NCBI GenBank assembly: GCA_002104985.1
Contig: MCGO01000006.1
Span: forward strand, 186,001 to 250,000
DNA length: 64,000 nucleotides
Source of the DNA: Rhizoclosmatium globosum
Taxonomy: Eukaryota; Chytridiomycota; Chytridiomycetes; Chytridiales; Chytriomycetaceae
Reading direction: 5' to 3'
This document shows, one piece after another, positions 22,416 to 30,020 of the stretch. Position numbers and translations under genes: made by a program. How positions within the stretch are numbered: the first letter of the stretch is position 1; the number at the start of each line of letters is the position of its first letter. The notes beneath the pieces are model-generated. The model did not search any database, had not been told where the DNA came from, and worked only from the letters and a program-made list of their open reading frames with translations.

Positions 22416-24395
22416 ATGTCGCAGAAGAAAACGTTTCAGCTACCCAAACGAATCGACTATCAACCGGAAGATGCACTCACCACGAAACAGCTTCTGGATG
22501 TTGAAGTCGCAATGCTGACAGATTGGATGACTGGAATTGACCACGCACTACTCGCGAAACTCGTCGATTCAGTACCTGTTGAAAAGACATCAGAACGGGA
22601 TCCAATGCAGAACTACGCGTTTGAGCTCGTACCTGAGAAGTTTCCCATCGTCATCGACGGCGGAGCTACGAAGACCTGCTTCAAGACGACCGACTTCTTT
22701 TTGACGTACAGGAGCTGCTCGCGTACATCTAAAACTGCAAATGAGAATGGACCTCTTCAAATCACAGGCGAAGGAGACGCACTTGTAGTACTTCCCAATG
22801 GAACGGAACTCTACATCAAGAACGCCAATCACGCTCCCGAGCTCCCGAACGTCCACCTCTTAGCAACGAATGATATCGAATCCAACGGTTTTCACTTCGA
22901 GTCGAACCGAGGTTTACCTGGTTACATATATGTTACTAACACAACAAACACATATGGACCACACGAACCACTCCTGCAAACGGTTAAGCTCAATGGACTC
23001 CACTTCCTGCCGATTCAAGGCCAACCAAATCCGAAGTCGCTCTCGAAACAACTACGCTCGCTCATATCAGCCAAACTCCAGGATATACGACTTCGAGACC
23101 TGTCGAAAGCACAGTTGGAACGAGCTACAAGACAGTTATTGCATGATATTGAAGAACACGAACTACGGCATCGTACCTTTGGACACGCCAGCGACGCACG
23201 CTTGAAGTACATGCAGAAACATGGAACGACGTCGGACTTGACCCCAATTCAGTTCCCAGCCCGGCGAACAGCGTGTGGATCGTGCGAAAGCTGCAAAACA
23301 AATAAGGCTCCCTTCAATACCCCATCCTCCAAACCCCCTCCCTTACCTGGCGAGCTCCTTGGATTCGACGTGTTTGAAATCTCCCCACCACATCTGGGAA
23401 AGTACCCATACGGACTCGTCATGAAGGATTATGGAGGACGACGGATAGCAGTTGAACTCATGGAACACAAGGATGAAGCCCTGGTACACGCAATCAGAAT
23501 GCATCAAATCTACAAACATAAGTTTGGACTCACCACGAAACGAGTTCGAATGGACCCAGGGGAACTTGGTCGTTCTGCCGCCTTTCAAAAGTACTGTCAG
23601 CTAAACAACATTGAGTTTGAAGTAGGCGTACCTGAATACCCACAAATGGACGGCGGACCCGAGCGATCTATCCAGACCTTGACCAAGATGACAAGAACCT
23701 TCTTGTTCGACTGCGACGCACCTTGGGAATACTGGGGTTATGCCATGATTCACGCAGCCGATATTCACAATGTCTTACCGGTACTCAGCCACGGTATCGA
23801 GAGTCCAGACTACGAGACTACTGGAATCAGGCCAAAAGTCGCTCATTTCAAGCCCTTTGGCTGTGCTGTCAAGTATTTTCCAGTATCTACGCAGGTTGTT
23901 AGCAAGATGCAACCCAAGAGACTTGTTGGTATCTACCTTGGAGCGCCAACACCATCGAAGGCACGCGTCTTGGATCCAGAAACCGGCCGTGTACTTGAAG
24001 TCCGATACAAGGACTGCGCCTTTCTCCCGAAGGTATACCCGAAGTGGCCTAAGTTTGTTCCCGACAGACTCGGACCTGGTTTCGACGTCAAACGTATCAA
24101 GAACCAAGACAACGGTGCTGTTGATACTAACGTTAGACGACACCTTGAACTGCTTGAACAAGCACGAAACCAACCTCTGAGCGCGGAAACACTGAAAGCC
24201 CTCCGACATAATCGTCCCCAGCCGACGCTACACCGCTCCGTACTCAAAGCCAACGCTGCGAGGACAACACTTGAACAGATGGAGCAATCACTATCAAAGA
24301 CGTTAGTGCACCCCAACCAACCCCACCATCCCTCTCCCAATCACCCCTTACCTCTCATCCTCAATCAAACGTGTGGGACGCTGCGCGATAACTGA
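22416..24395 (+). CDS. Copia protease-integrase ORF
   Basis: 659 residues beginning at ATG 22416. The aspartic protease motif is IVIDGGATKTCF (DGGA in place of the usual DSGA) near 22650. The gag-pre-integrase zinc domain carries HRTFGH ... CGSCESC near 23165-23300. The integrase core shows the DDE triad in LLGFDVFEI, VRMDPGELGR and MDGGPERSIQTL. It is followed by the C-terminal domain typical of copia (FKPFGCAVKYFPV, KRLVGIYLGAPTP). It ends LRDN at 24395 without continuing into RT. The frame is intact over 1.98 kb. How it is translated relative to gag is unclear: ribosome reinitiation, internal entry or splicing are possible. Confidence 0.9.
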   Translation: MSQKKTFQLPKRIDYQPEDALTTKQLLDVEVAMLTDWMTGIDHALLAKLVDSVPVEKTSERDPMQNYAFELVPEKFPIVIDGGATKTCFKTTDFFLTYRSCSRTSKTANENGPLQITGEGDALVVLPNGTELYIKNANHAPELPNVHLLATNDIESNGFHFESNRGLPGYIYVTNTTNTYGPHEPLLQTVKLNGLHFLPIQGQPNPKSLSKQLRSLISAKLQDIRLRDLSKAQLERATRQLLHDIEEHELRHRTFGHASDARLKYMQKHGTTSDLTPIQFPARRTACGSCESCKTNKAPFNTPSSKPPPLPGELLGFDVFEISPPHLGKYPYGLVMKDYGGRRIAVELMEHKDEALVHAIRMHQIYKHKFGLTTKRVRMDPGELGRSAAFQKYCQLNNIEFEVGVPEYPQMDGGPERSIQTLTKMTRTFLFDCDAPWEYWGYAMIHAADIHNVLPVLSHGIESPDYETTGIRPKVAHFKPFGCAVKYFPVSTQVVSKMQPKRLVGIYLGAPTPSKARVLDPETGRVLEVRYKDCAFLPKVYPKWPKFVPDRLGPGFDVKRIKNQDNGAVDTNVRRHLELLEQARNQPLSAETLKALRHNRPQPTLHRSVLKANAARTTLEQMEQSLSKTLVHPNQPHHPSPNHPLPLILNQTCGTLRDN

Positions 24396-24659
24396 TTTGA
24401 CCGAGAGAAGGCTCTGTTTGAGGGGAAGTTAACGAACAACAAAACACAACAACTGGTACCATACCACAACGACTACCGGTACCATACCGTAGCGAGCGAA
24501 GGCCTTCCAACCCCAATCCTATAACAACCCCGCTAACGCGGCTTCTCCCAACATATATACCGTCCAACGGAAACCCAAACTCCCAACCCAAACATCCAAC
24601 TCATCGAACAACCGATACACTAATCACCTAAACCCTGCACCAGTAAGATAACCAATCGA
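24396..24659 (+). other. Spacer between integrase and RT frames with hairpin and direct repeat
   Basis: 264 bp with stops in every frame. It contains an internal purine tract (24418-24429, listed separately), two direct copies of GGTACCATACC (24455-24465, 24479-24489), a hairpin CTACCGGTACCATACCGTAG (24473-24492), and a second small stem in CCGCTAACGCGG near 24533. Confidence 0.6.
24418..24429 (+). promoter_or_regulatory. Candidate central polypurine tract
   Basis: TTGAGGGGAAGT, identical over 12 bases to the tract abutting the 3' LTR (26763-26774). It lies at the end of the integrase frame, near the middle of the element, the position of the second plus-strand primer known in Ty1 and lentiviruses. 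Confidence 0.65.
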
Positions 24660-26609
24660 ATGAAAAATTCGAAGAAACAAACCTCAGCGTTGCCAACGCG
24701 ACCCGGCGCAACCACTCGCCCACCTCCTCAACCTCCACCCACAGGCGTAAGATCTTCCGCCAGACTCCGAACTCAACGCAATCTACTCGCAACGACGTAC
24801 TTGAACTTGGATTCCGATGAACCGTTCTCGGAGGACGCGATATCTGAGTTTGGAGAAATGTGGATGTCAGCCGCTATTGAAGACTACCTCCACGACGCAC
24901 CTGTCTTTACCGTCAACGCCAACAATCCCGAATCTCCTGCAACTCGCTCCGCAGCAATGAGGAGTCAGTACCAAGAAGAATGGATCGCAGCTGAGAAAGC
25001 CGAGTTAGCATCGCTCGAAAACAATAAGACATGGAAGCTCGTCAACGCACCTGATGGAGTGAACCTAGTTGGATCCAAATGGGTCTACAAGGTGAAGCTA
25101 AACGAAGATGGATCAGTCGAACGCTTCAAAGCACGATTGGTTGCAAGGGGTTACTCACAGAGACCCGGAATCGACGTTGGTGAAACCCACTCCCCAGTAA
25201 TGCGAGCAGCAACCTTCAGATGGTTATTGGCGATGACTGCACTCAACGGCTGGAGCACCAGGATGGTCGACGTCAGCTCAGCGTACTTGTATGCGGAGAT
25301 AGACCAGGACGTCTATATGCGACAGCCACCGGGACACGACGACGGAACAGGACGCGTCTGCAAACTCCTAAAGTCGTTATATGGACTACGTCAGAGTGGA
25401 CGACTATGGAACAGGAAACTAGTAACTCACCTTGAACAGAAAGGATATCGTCAATCTCGCGCAGACCCGTGTGTACTGTACAAGACAGTTCAGGGGAAGC
25501 ACTGCTACGTATCCGTATACGTCGACGACCTATGCTTTTTCGGTGACCAGGAACTCATCGACAGGGCAGTTGAAGATGTCGCGGAAGCATTCAAAATAAG
25601 GGACCTTGGGAAAATCTCCTTCTGTATCGGAATTCAGATCGAACACATGGAGTCGGGAATATTCATCCACCAATCAAAATACGTCAGCGAAATCCTCCAA
25701 CGATTTTCCAAGCACTATTCCCACTACCCCATTTCCATCCCCATTCCCACATCCTTCAAACCCCTCCCAGCCACTGAAAACTCCGAACTTTTTGACGACC
25801 CTTCCCTATATCTCGAAGCCATAGGATGCTTGAACTACGCTGCAATTAACACGAGACCCGATATATCTACTGCTGTATCTTACCTCAGCGCATTCTCCAG
25901 CAAACCGACACTGGAACACTGGGAACATGTAATGCGTATTTATCGTTACTTACACGAAACATTAGACCACGGAATCTTATATAAACGCGACGGAAACAAA
26001 TCACCCATCGGCTACGCGGATGCTGCTTACAACGTACACTACGGTGCGAAATCTCAACTGGGATATCTTGTAATGCTTGCCGACGGCGCTATCTCATGGA
26101 AATCGTCGAAGACACCTACCGTACCTCTATCATCAACGGAAGCTGAATACATGTCCATCTCGGAACTTGGACGCGAACTTCAGTCATACGTGCAACTGTA
26201 CAAGGCTCTAGACATACCATTGAACACCCCGTTGACCGTCTATGAGGATAACCAGTCTACCATCCATCAAGTCAACAACGACGTATTCTCCCATCGTTCA
26301 AAGCACATAGACCTACGCTACCACTACATTCGCGAATTGGTAAACAATAAGCAAGTTCATGTCGAATACATTCGTACTGCCGAACAACCAGCCGACTTAC
26401 TTACCAAAGCTCTCGGACGTGACCAGTTCAGGAAACTACGCGACAAACTCGGAATGGCATCAAGAAAAGTGCTACTCGTCGCTACTAGTCTACTCGTACC
26501 AGACTACTGCCCAGACTGCTCTGCTGCCAGACACATACGGCCTATGCAAGGTTTCCCTTCATCCTCCGCTCGCGGCAACCAGCCGTTGGCCGAGGGAAGA
26601 GGGTTTTAG
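24660..26609 (+). CDS. Copia reverse transcriptase-RNase H ORF
   Basis: 649 residues from ATG 24660. After a proline-rich lead, the copia RT domain begins QEEWIAAEKAELASLENNKTW with VGSKWVYKVKLNEDGSVERF. Its catalytic block is YVSVYVDDLCFF (YVDD) near 25505-25540. RNase H follows, with GYADAAY, LSSTEAEYMS and VYEDNQSTIHQV supplying the acidic residues, then HIDLRYHYIRELV. The last about 50 residues (LLVATSLLVPDYCPDCS...) have no domain. Intact throughout. Separation from integrase by a noncoding spacer is unusual for copia, where both are normally in one polyprotein. Confidence 0.93.
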   Translation: MKNSKKQTSALPTRPGATTRPPPQPPPTGVRSSARLRTQRNLLATTYLNLDSDEPFSEDAISEFGEMWMSAAIEDYLHDAPVFTVNANNPESPATRSAAMRSQYQEEWIAAEKAELASLENNKTWKLVNAPDGVNLVGSKWVYKVKLNEDGSVERFKARLVARGYSQRPGIDVGETHSPVMRAATFRWLLAMTALNGWSTRMVDVSSAYLYAEIDQDVYMRQPPGHDDGTGRVCKLLKSLYGLRQSGRLWNRKLVTHLEQKGYRQSRADPCVLYKTVQGKHCYVSVYVDDLCFFGDQELIDRAVEDVAEAFKIRDLGKISFCIGIQIEHMESGIFIHQSKYVSEILQRFSKHYSHYPISIPIPTSFKPLPATENSELFDDPSLYLEAIGCLNYAAINTRPDISTAVSYLSAFSSKPTLEHWEHVMRIYRYLHETLDHGILYKRDGNKSPIGYADAAYNVHYGAKSQLGYLVMLADGAISWKSSKTPTVPLSSTEAEYMSISELGRELQSYVQLYKALDIPLNTPLTVYEDNQSTIHQVNNDVFSHRSKHIDLRYHYIRELVNNKQVHVEYIRTAEQPADLLTKALGRDQFRKLRDKLGMASRKVLLVATSLLVPDYCPDCSAARHIRPMQGFPSSSARGNQPLAEGRGF

Positions 26610-26773
26610 TGAGTAGGAATCTCACACACGTGTGTCGGAGTATCAGTATCTGGAAGCCAACACTCACTCGATCAAGGGGAAGAAGACCTCGGACCCTAAC
26701 CCTCAGTCAATTTGTGATCGCTGTTCGTTCTCTCATTAGTTTTTGTTAGCTACTTTGTTCGCTTGAGGGGAAG
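26610..26773 (+). promoter_or_regulatory. 3' untranslated part of the element, ending in the polypurine tract
   Basis: Noncoding from the RT stop to the 3' LTR. It ends GAGGGGAAG directly before the LTR's TG, the classic plus-strand primer position. Confidence 0.85.
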
Positions 26774-26916
26774 TGTTGGAATGGAACGGAGCAAGCGGAG
26801 CAAGCTCCAAAGCGCCTCGTTTAATAAATAATAATTCTCCCACAAAACTCTATCGTTCACCCGAACACAGCGATCCAGTACTAAGCGCCTGCCACCGATC
26901 CCTTGCCTCTCTATCA
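26774..26916 (+). repeat. 3' LTR (143 bp)
   Basis: Identical by eye to 20064-20206, TG...CA ends. It supplies the transcript 3' end. Confidence 0.95.
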
Positions 26917-26921
26917 TTTGA
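26917..26921. repeat. 3' target-site duplication TTTGA
   Basis: Direct copy of 20059-20063. The host codons Phe-Glu of the FkbM gene run across it. Confidence 0.93.
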
Positions 26922-27535
26922 ACCAATGGCGGCCAACTTTGAGCTACTCAACTGTTCCGTGGTAAGGCATCAATCAAACTGGAGCTCTAAATCTGAAACA
27001 GCGTATATATGTAGTCGACGAATTCTGTCCTTGCCAAGAATGTGATTCTCAATAACTTTGGTCTTGGGCTGGAAGAAGGAACCAGTTGTATCAGTTACGC
27101 TGAAGGAAACTTTGGATCTGCGCGAATTTATTCCTCTGAATCGTGTGCACCTGAAAACACGGTTCAAGTGAGGCGACTTGATGAATATCTGATGCAACAC
27201 AAAGTCAAGCCATTCCTTATCAAGCTTGATGTAGAAGGCTATGAAGTTAAAGCTTTCAAGCCGGCGTTGGAAATATTCAGGAAAGATCCTCCAAAACACA
27301 TATTTTCAGAGTACGCTGCAGCGCATTTGCGTGCTGCTGGCGATGATCCTGGGGATTATTTGGATATGTTTTATGATCTTGGGTATAAGCTCGATTGGGA
27401 TGGCCGAAATGTTCGTTATGGGAGCCAAGAATACATGAAACTGTTGAAGCTCGTGGGGAATATTAATTTGCATTGGTATCAACGAACGTAAATATATGTA
27501 TATTTATTGTCTACTTTCGTTCTCCTTCATAACCT

Positions 27536-28610
27536 TCAACGATACCAATGCAGGTTGTAGTTTCCTTGCTTCAAAAATAATAGCGACATATATTCTTTGC
27601 CGCCTCTCTTGATATTCGTTGCACCATGCTCCCAATCTAATTTGTATCCAAGGTTGTAGAAAAACGTCAAATACTGTTCCGGTACATCTCCGGCGTCTCG
27701 CAAATGAGAAGGCGCAAACTCGGTGAAAATGTGTGCTGGCGGATCGTTCTTGAAATGTTCCAACGCTGGAAGTAAGGCCTTGTACTCGTATCCTTCAACG
27801 TCGACTTTGATCAGATACGGCTTGATCTTGTGTTTATCGAGATACTCGTCGAGTCGTCGAATCTCGATAACGTTCTTCGGCGCACACTTGTCAGCTTCTT
27901 TGATCTTTGCTGATCCAAAGTTTTCATTCTCTTCTGGTGCGATACAGCTTTTACCAGTTTTAGTTCCCAACCCAAAATTGTTGAGGACTACGTTTCGTTT
28001 GAGAACTTCATTTGAAGACTGGGCGTGATTAATATTGACGTGGCTATAAATCGAAAGAAACGCTTACAGCAGAACAGTTGAGTAGGTTAAAGTTAGCCAA
28101 CATGGGTTCAAATGCATGAACTTTGTATCCAGCGTTTCCCAAGAACAAAGTATGAGTTCCGATATTCGCTCCAATGTCTAGGACAACTGCGTTTGGATCG
28201 TTGCTGGACTTGTCTAAACTGAAGGTGTGTAGGCACATGTCGATGGGTGGCTGTGTTTGAAGCCGAACAGAGTGAAGTGGCTTGCAACATGAATGTGCAT
28301 TGGCCTCCAAATCTAGCTTAGATACTGATGCATTGTTTCCATCTGAATTATGATTGGGTTTGACTTTGTCAATGGGTGGGATAACCACATCAACAATGTT
28401 TGAATTGGGTGGAGTTGGTGGAGGAAGGTTTGAATTAGGCGGCGAAACTGTCAAGCGTTTGCTGGCATCGTCTACTTTCTTTGGCCCTGTATTGATGAAG
28501 AAGCCGAGTTCGATATGGTTGTAGATTGCAAAGGCAAGGATCGTGAAGACAAGAATGGAGAGCCGTGATCTCCTGCCCAGAGTGTACCGTAACGACAACA
28601 AGAGTTTCAT
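27536..28610 (-). CDS. FkbM-type methyltransferase, type II membrane protein (copy B)
   Basis: Intact paralogue lying tail-to-tail with the interrupted copy A (45 bp between stops). ATG at 28610-28608 starts a short basic tail and signal anchor (LSILVFTILAFAIYNHI), which places the enzyme in the Golgi or ER lumen. A Pro/Ser/Asn-rich stem follows. The SAM-binding domain has VVLDIGANIGTHTLFLGNAG and VHAFEPM. After an intron at the same place as its paralogues (near NCSA, about 28070-28022) come KNVIEIRRLDEYL, LIKVDVEGYEYKALLPALEH, HIFTEFAPSH and NLHWYR. The family methylates sugars or other small acceptors. The acceptor cannot be told from sequence. Confidence 0.82.
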
Positions 28611-28828
28611 ATGAGCTGCTGCGAAGTGTTTAGCCAAAAACTGATAAAGGATCTATTTTTATCAGTCAGTGCAAGAATGAACATCACATTCGCAATTCAC
28701 CCACTCTCCCGCATATAAATTGAATAGTACATTCCAGATATTTTTCTACATTTATTTGAATAATATTGACTGCGGACTGCGCACATCAAAACACATAAAT
28801 ACAGCCAATTTGTTTAGGTTATAAAAAC

Positions 28829-28975
28829 ATCCTACACAGAGAGTAATAAGTTTGACGGTGAAGCCCAGACTGAGTCAACTTTTTTGCTGATTGAAAACTA
28901 TTTCCTTACATCTTCGTGGTCTCGCAAGAGACAACGGGAATTTTTGAAACCCACTCACTCTGTTGAGAATCCACC
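28829..28975 (+). ncRNA. U4 spliceosomal RNA
   Basis: Begins ATCCTACACAG. A textbook K-turn 5' stem-loop lies at 28852-28878: TTGAC, GGT bulge, GA, short stem, GA, GTCAA, the binding site for the 15.5K/Snu13 protein. Next is the U6-pairing segment TTGCTGATTGAAAAC (28884-28898). A central hairpin GTCTC-GCAA-GAGAC (28919-28932) comes before the Sm site AATTTTTG (28939-28946). A small 3' hairpin CTCA/TGAG follows. The order matches human and yeast U4. The exact 3' end is estimated. Confidence 0.85.
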
Positions 28976-29189
28976 CACACATTAAATGATGAAACATCTG
29001 CATCAGTAAAACATGTAGTTGCATATTTGCTTTACATTTTGGGGAGAGTATGTCTTACCAAGTGTGAGTAATCGTTGGTGGCAAACAAATCAACATCATA
29101 AAACACATAGAAAACGTCACATATTATAATGCATTCTTTCTTTTCATCATTTATTTTGAGGTAAAGAGGAAGGGGCTCGGCATCAGCAG

Positions 29190-29365
29190 GCGGCAGTGTA
29201 AGGCCAGCGACACCAGTTCCCGGGTCTGGTGCAAGCACACAGGGTCCACAGGAGAGGTTCAAAAATAATTGTGATAATAGAATACGTACAATGTACGCAG
29301 ATTTAGTTATCACACTAAATAGAACAGATACTACACTTGATCTTAGCCAATAGGCTTGAGAGGAT
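29190..29365 (-). ncRNA. U2 spliceosomal RNA
   Basis: Reading from 29365 downward, the RNA starts ATCCTCTCAAGCC. It contains the near-invariant U2 core TTGGCTAAGATCAAGTG then TAGTATCTGTTC (29350-29322), including GTAGTA, which pairs with the intron branch point (29334-29329). A stem IIa-like TTTAGT/ACTAAA pair follows. An Sm-type site ATTATTTTTG lies at 29269-29260. The last hairpin is CACCAG/CTGGTG (29231-29226 with 29216-29211) inside a longer stem. The 3' end is placed after this stem and is approximate. Confidence 0.92.
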
Positions 29366-29503
29366 TGTACCTAACAACGAAAGAAACAAAGGCGTGTTTT
29401 ATAGGCTTTTGGGTCGTGCGCAGTTGGTGCTCTGATTGGGCCAGCCCTGGTAATGCGCAGTTGAGCGAATCCTTTAAAAGGCTTACACAAATCCAGGCAA
29501 TAA
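29366..29503. promoter_or_regulatory. Shared divergent promoter region of U2 and U5
   Basis: 138 bp between the 5' ends of U2 (minus) and U5 (plus). It holds a direct 10-bp repeat TGCGCAGTTG at 29417-29426 and 29454-29463. A palindromic CCTTTAAAAGG lies near 29471-29481 and a TTTATAGG near 29399-29405. These are candidates for the snRNA proximal element and TATA-like boxes. No coding sense. Confidence 0.55.
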
Positions 29504-29640
29504 ATCCATCCTCTCTGGCTTTATCGCAACAGCGCTTCAATCTTTCGCCTTTTACTAAAGATTGCCGTGTGGTAGGGCCACAAGGAGAGTGTAATCAATT
29601 TTTGGAAACCCTCTCTTGTCCACTTTCGGACATGACTTCA
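29504..29640 (+). ncRNA. U5 spliceosomal RNA
   Basis: Carries the invariant loop I GCCTTTTACTA (29547-29557) closed by ATCTTTC/GATTGCC-type pairing, the part that holds exon ends during splicing. The 5' strand CCTCTCTGGC (about 29508-29518) pairs with GGGCCACAAGGAGAG downstream to form the long stem. The Sm site AATTTTTGG is at 29597-29605. The 3' hairpin is TGTCC-ACTTTC-GGACA (29617-29632). Ends are estimated to within a few bases. Confidence 0.93.
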
Positions 29641-30020
29641 CAGGCTTTTTATGCAGTAAACAGTCTGGATCTCACTCGTGATTTCACACTCTTACTGTTA
29701 TAATCTGCCGTCGAAATTCTATCCCTTTCTTTCCTCATTGAATAAATAATAAATGTAAGGTGAGTCATACTTGACTTAAATACTTTCAGGTCCAGAGCCA
29801 CGGGAACACTGGTCAGCCTGTGTTCAGTCTCTGTCTTGCTTCCTTTCTTCAACTGACCAACTCAAGGGCTGTTAGTTTCTGTCCAGAGCCATGACTTTAT
29901 TGTGAAAGCATTTCTTCAGCGTGAACGCTAATCACACGGATAATACATGTAACACAAATGGATGCTCCCTATTGCACTCCACATTATGAAATACAGAACA
30001 AACCACACAACTTTATTTAT
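29641..30020. other. Noncoding stretch between U5 and CRY-DASH
   Basis: 380 bp with no convincing gene. It holds the CRY-DASH 3' flank and two copies of GTCCAGAGCCA (29790-29800, 29881-29891) of unknown meaning. Nothing resembling U1 or U6 was seen here. Confidence 0.35.

Larger units (their letters stand above)
20064..26916 (+). mobile_element. Complete Ty1/copia LTR retrotransposon, recently inserted
   Basis: 6,853-bp element with identical 143-bp LTRs, 5-bp target duplication TTTGA and a purine tract at the 3' LTR edge. It has three undamaged open frames in sense order: gag (20477-21946), protease-integrase (22416-24395) and reverse transcriptase-RNase H (24660-26609). Integrase lies before RT, which defines copia rather than gypsy order. 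Unlike the usual single or frameshifted gag-pol, the frames are separated by spacers of 469 and 264 bp with stops in all frames. The first spacer holds a duplicated stem structure, the second an internal copy of the purine tract. LTR identity plus open frames mean the copy is very young and perhaps active. Confidence 0.95.
19660..27491 (+). pseudogene. FkbM-type methyltransferase gene interrupted by a copia element (copy A)
   Basis: Type II membrane protein gene: ATG at 19660 then a signal anchor (LAVFVIFILFIIIHLRLV), then an FkbM/Methyltransf_21 SAM-binding motif (ISLDIGANIGLHTLFLANAG). The coding exon stops at 20063 after ...VHAF. It resumes at 26917-26921 with a duplicated TTTGA and continues EPMAANFELLNCSV, an intron (about 26959-27012), and the rest of the domain (VQVRRLDEYL, IKLDVEGYEVKAF, HIFSEY, INLHWYQRT), stop at 27489-27491. 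Removing the element and one TTTGA leaves an uninterrupted frame, so the host gene was intact at insertion. The present allele is presumably null. Homologues at 27536-28610 and 59296-60297 share anchor, motif and intron position. Methyl acceptor unknown, probably a glycan. Confidence 0.88.

Noticed and set aside
29790..29891. Two copies of GTCCAGAGCCA as part of a further small RNA
   Set aside because: Eleven bases twice with no foldable context or Sm/box motifs; could be chance.
28611..30020. U1 or U6 snRNA completing the cluster
   Set aside because: Looked for the U1 5' ACTTACCT and the U6 ACAGAGA/AGCATGGCC motifs on both strands; none convincing here.
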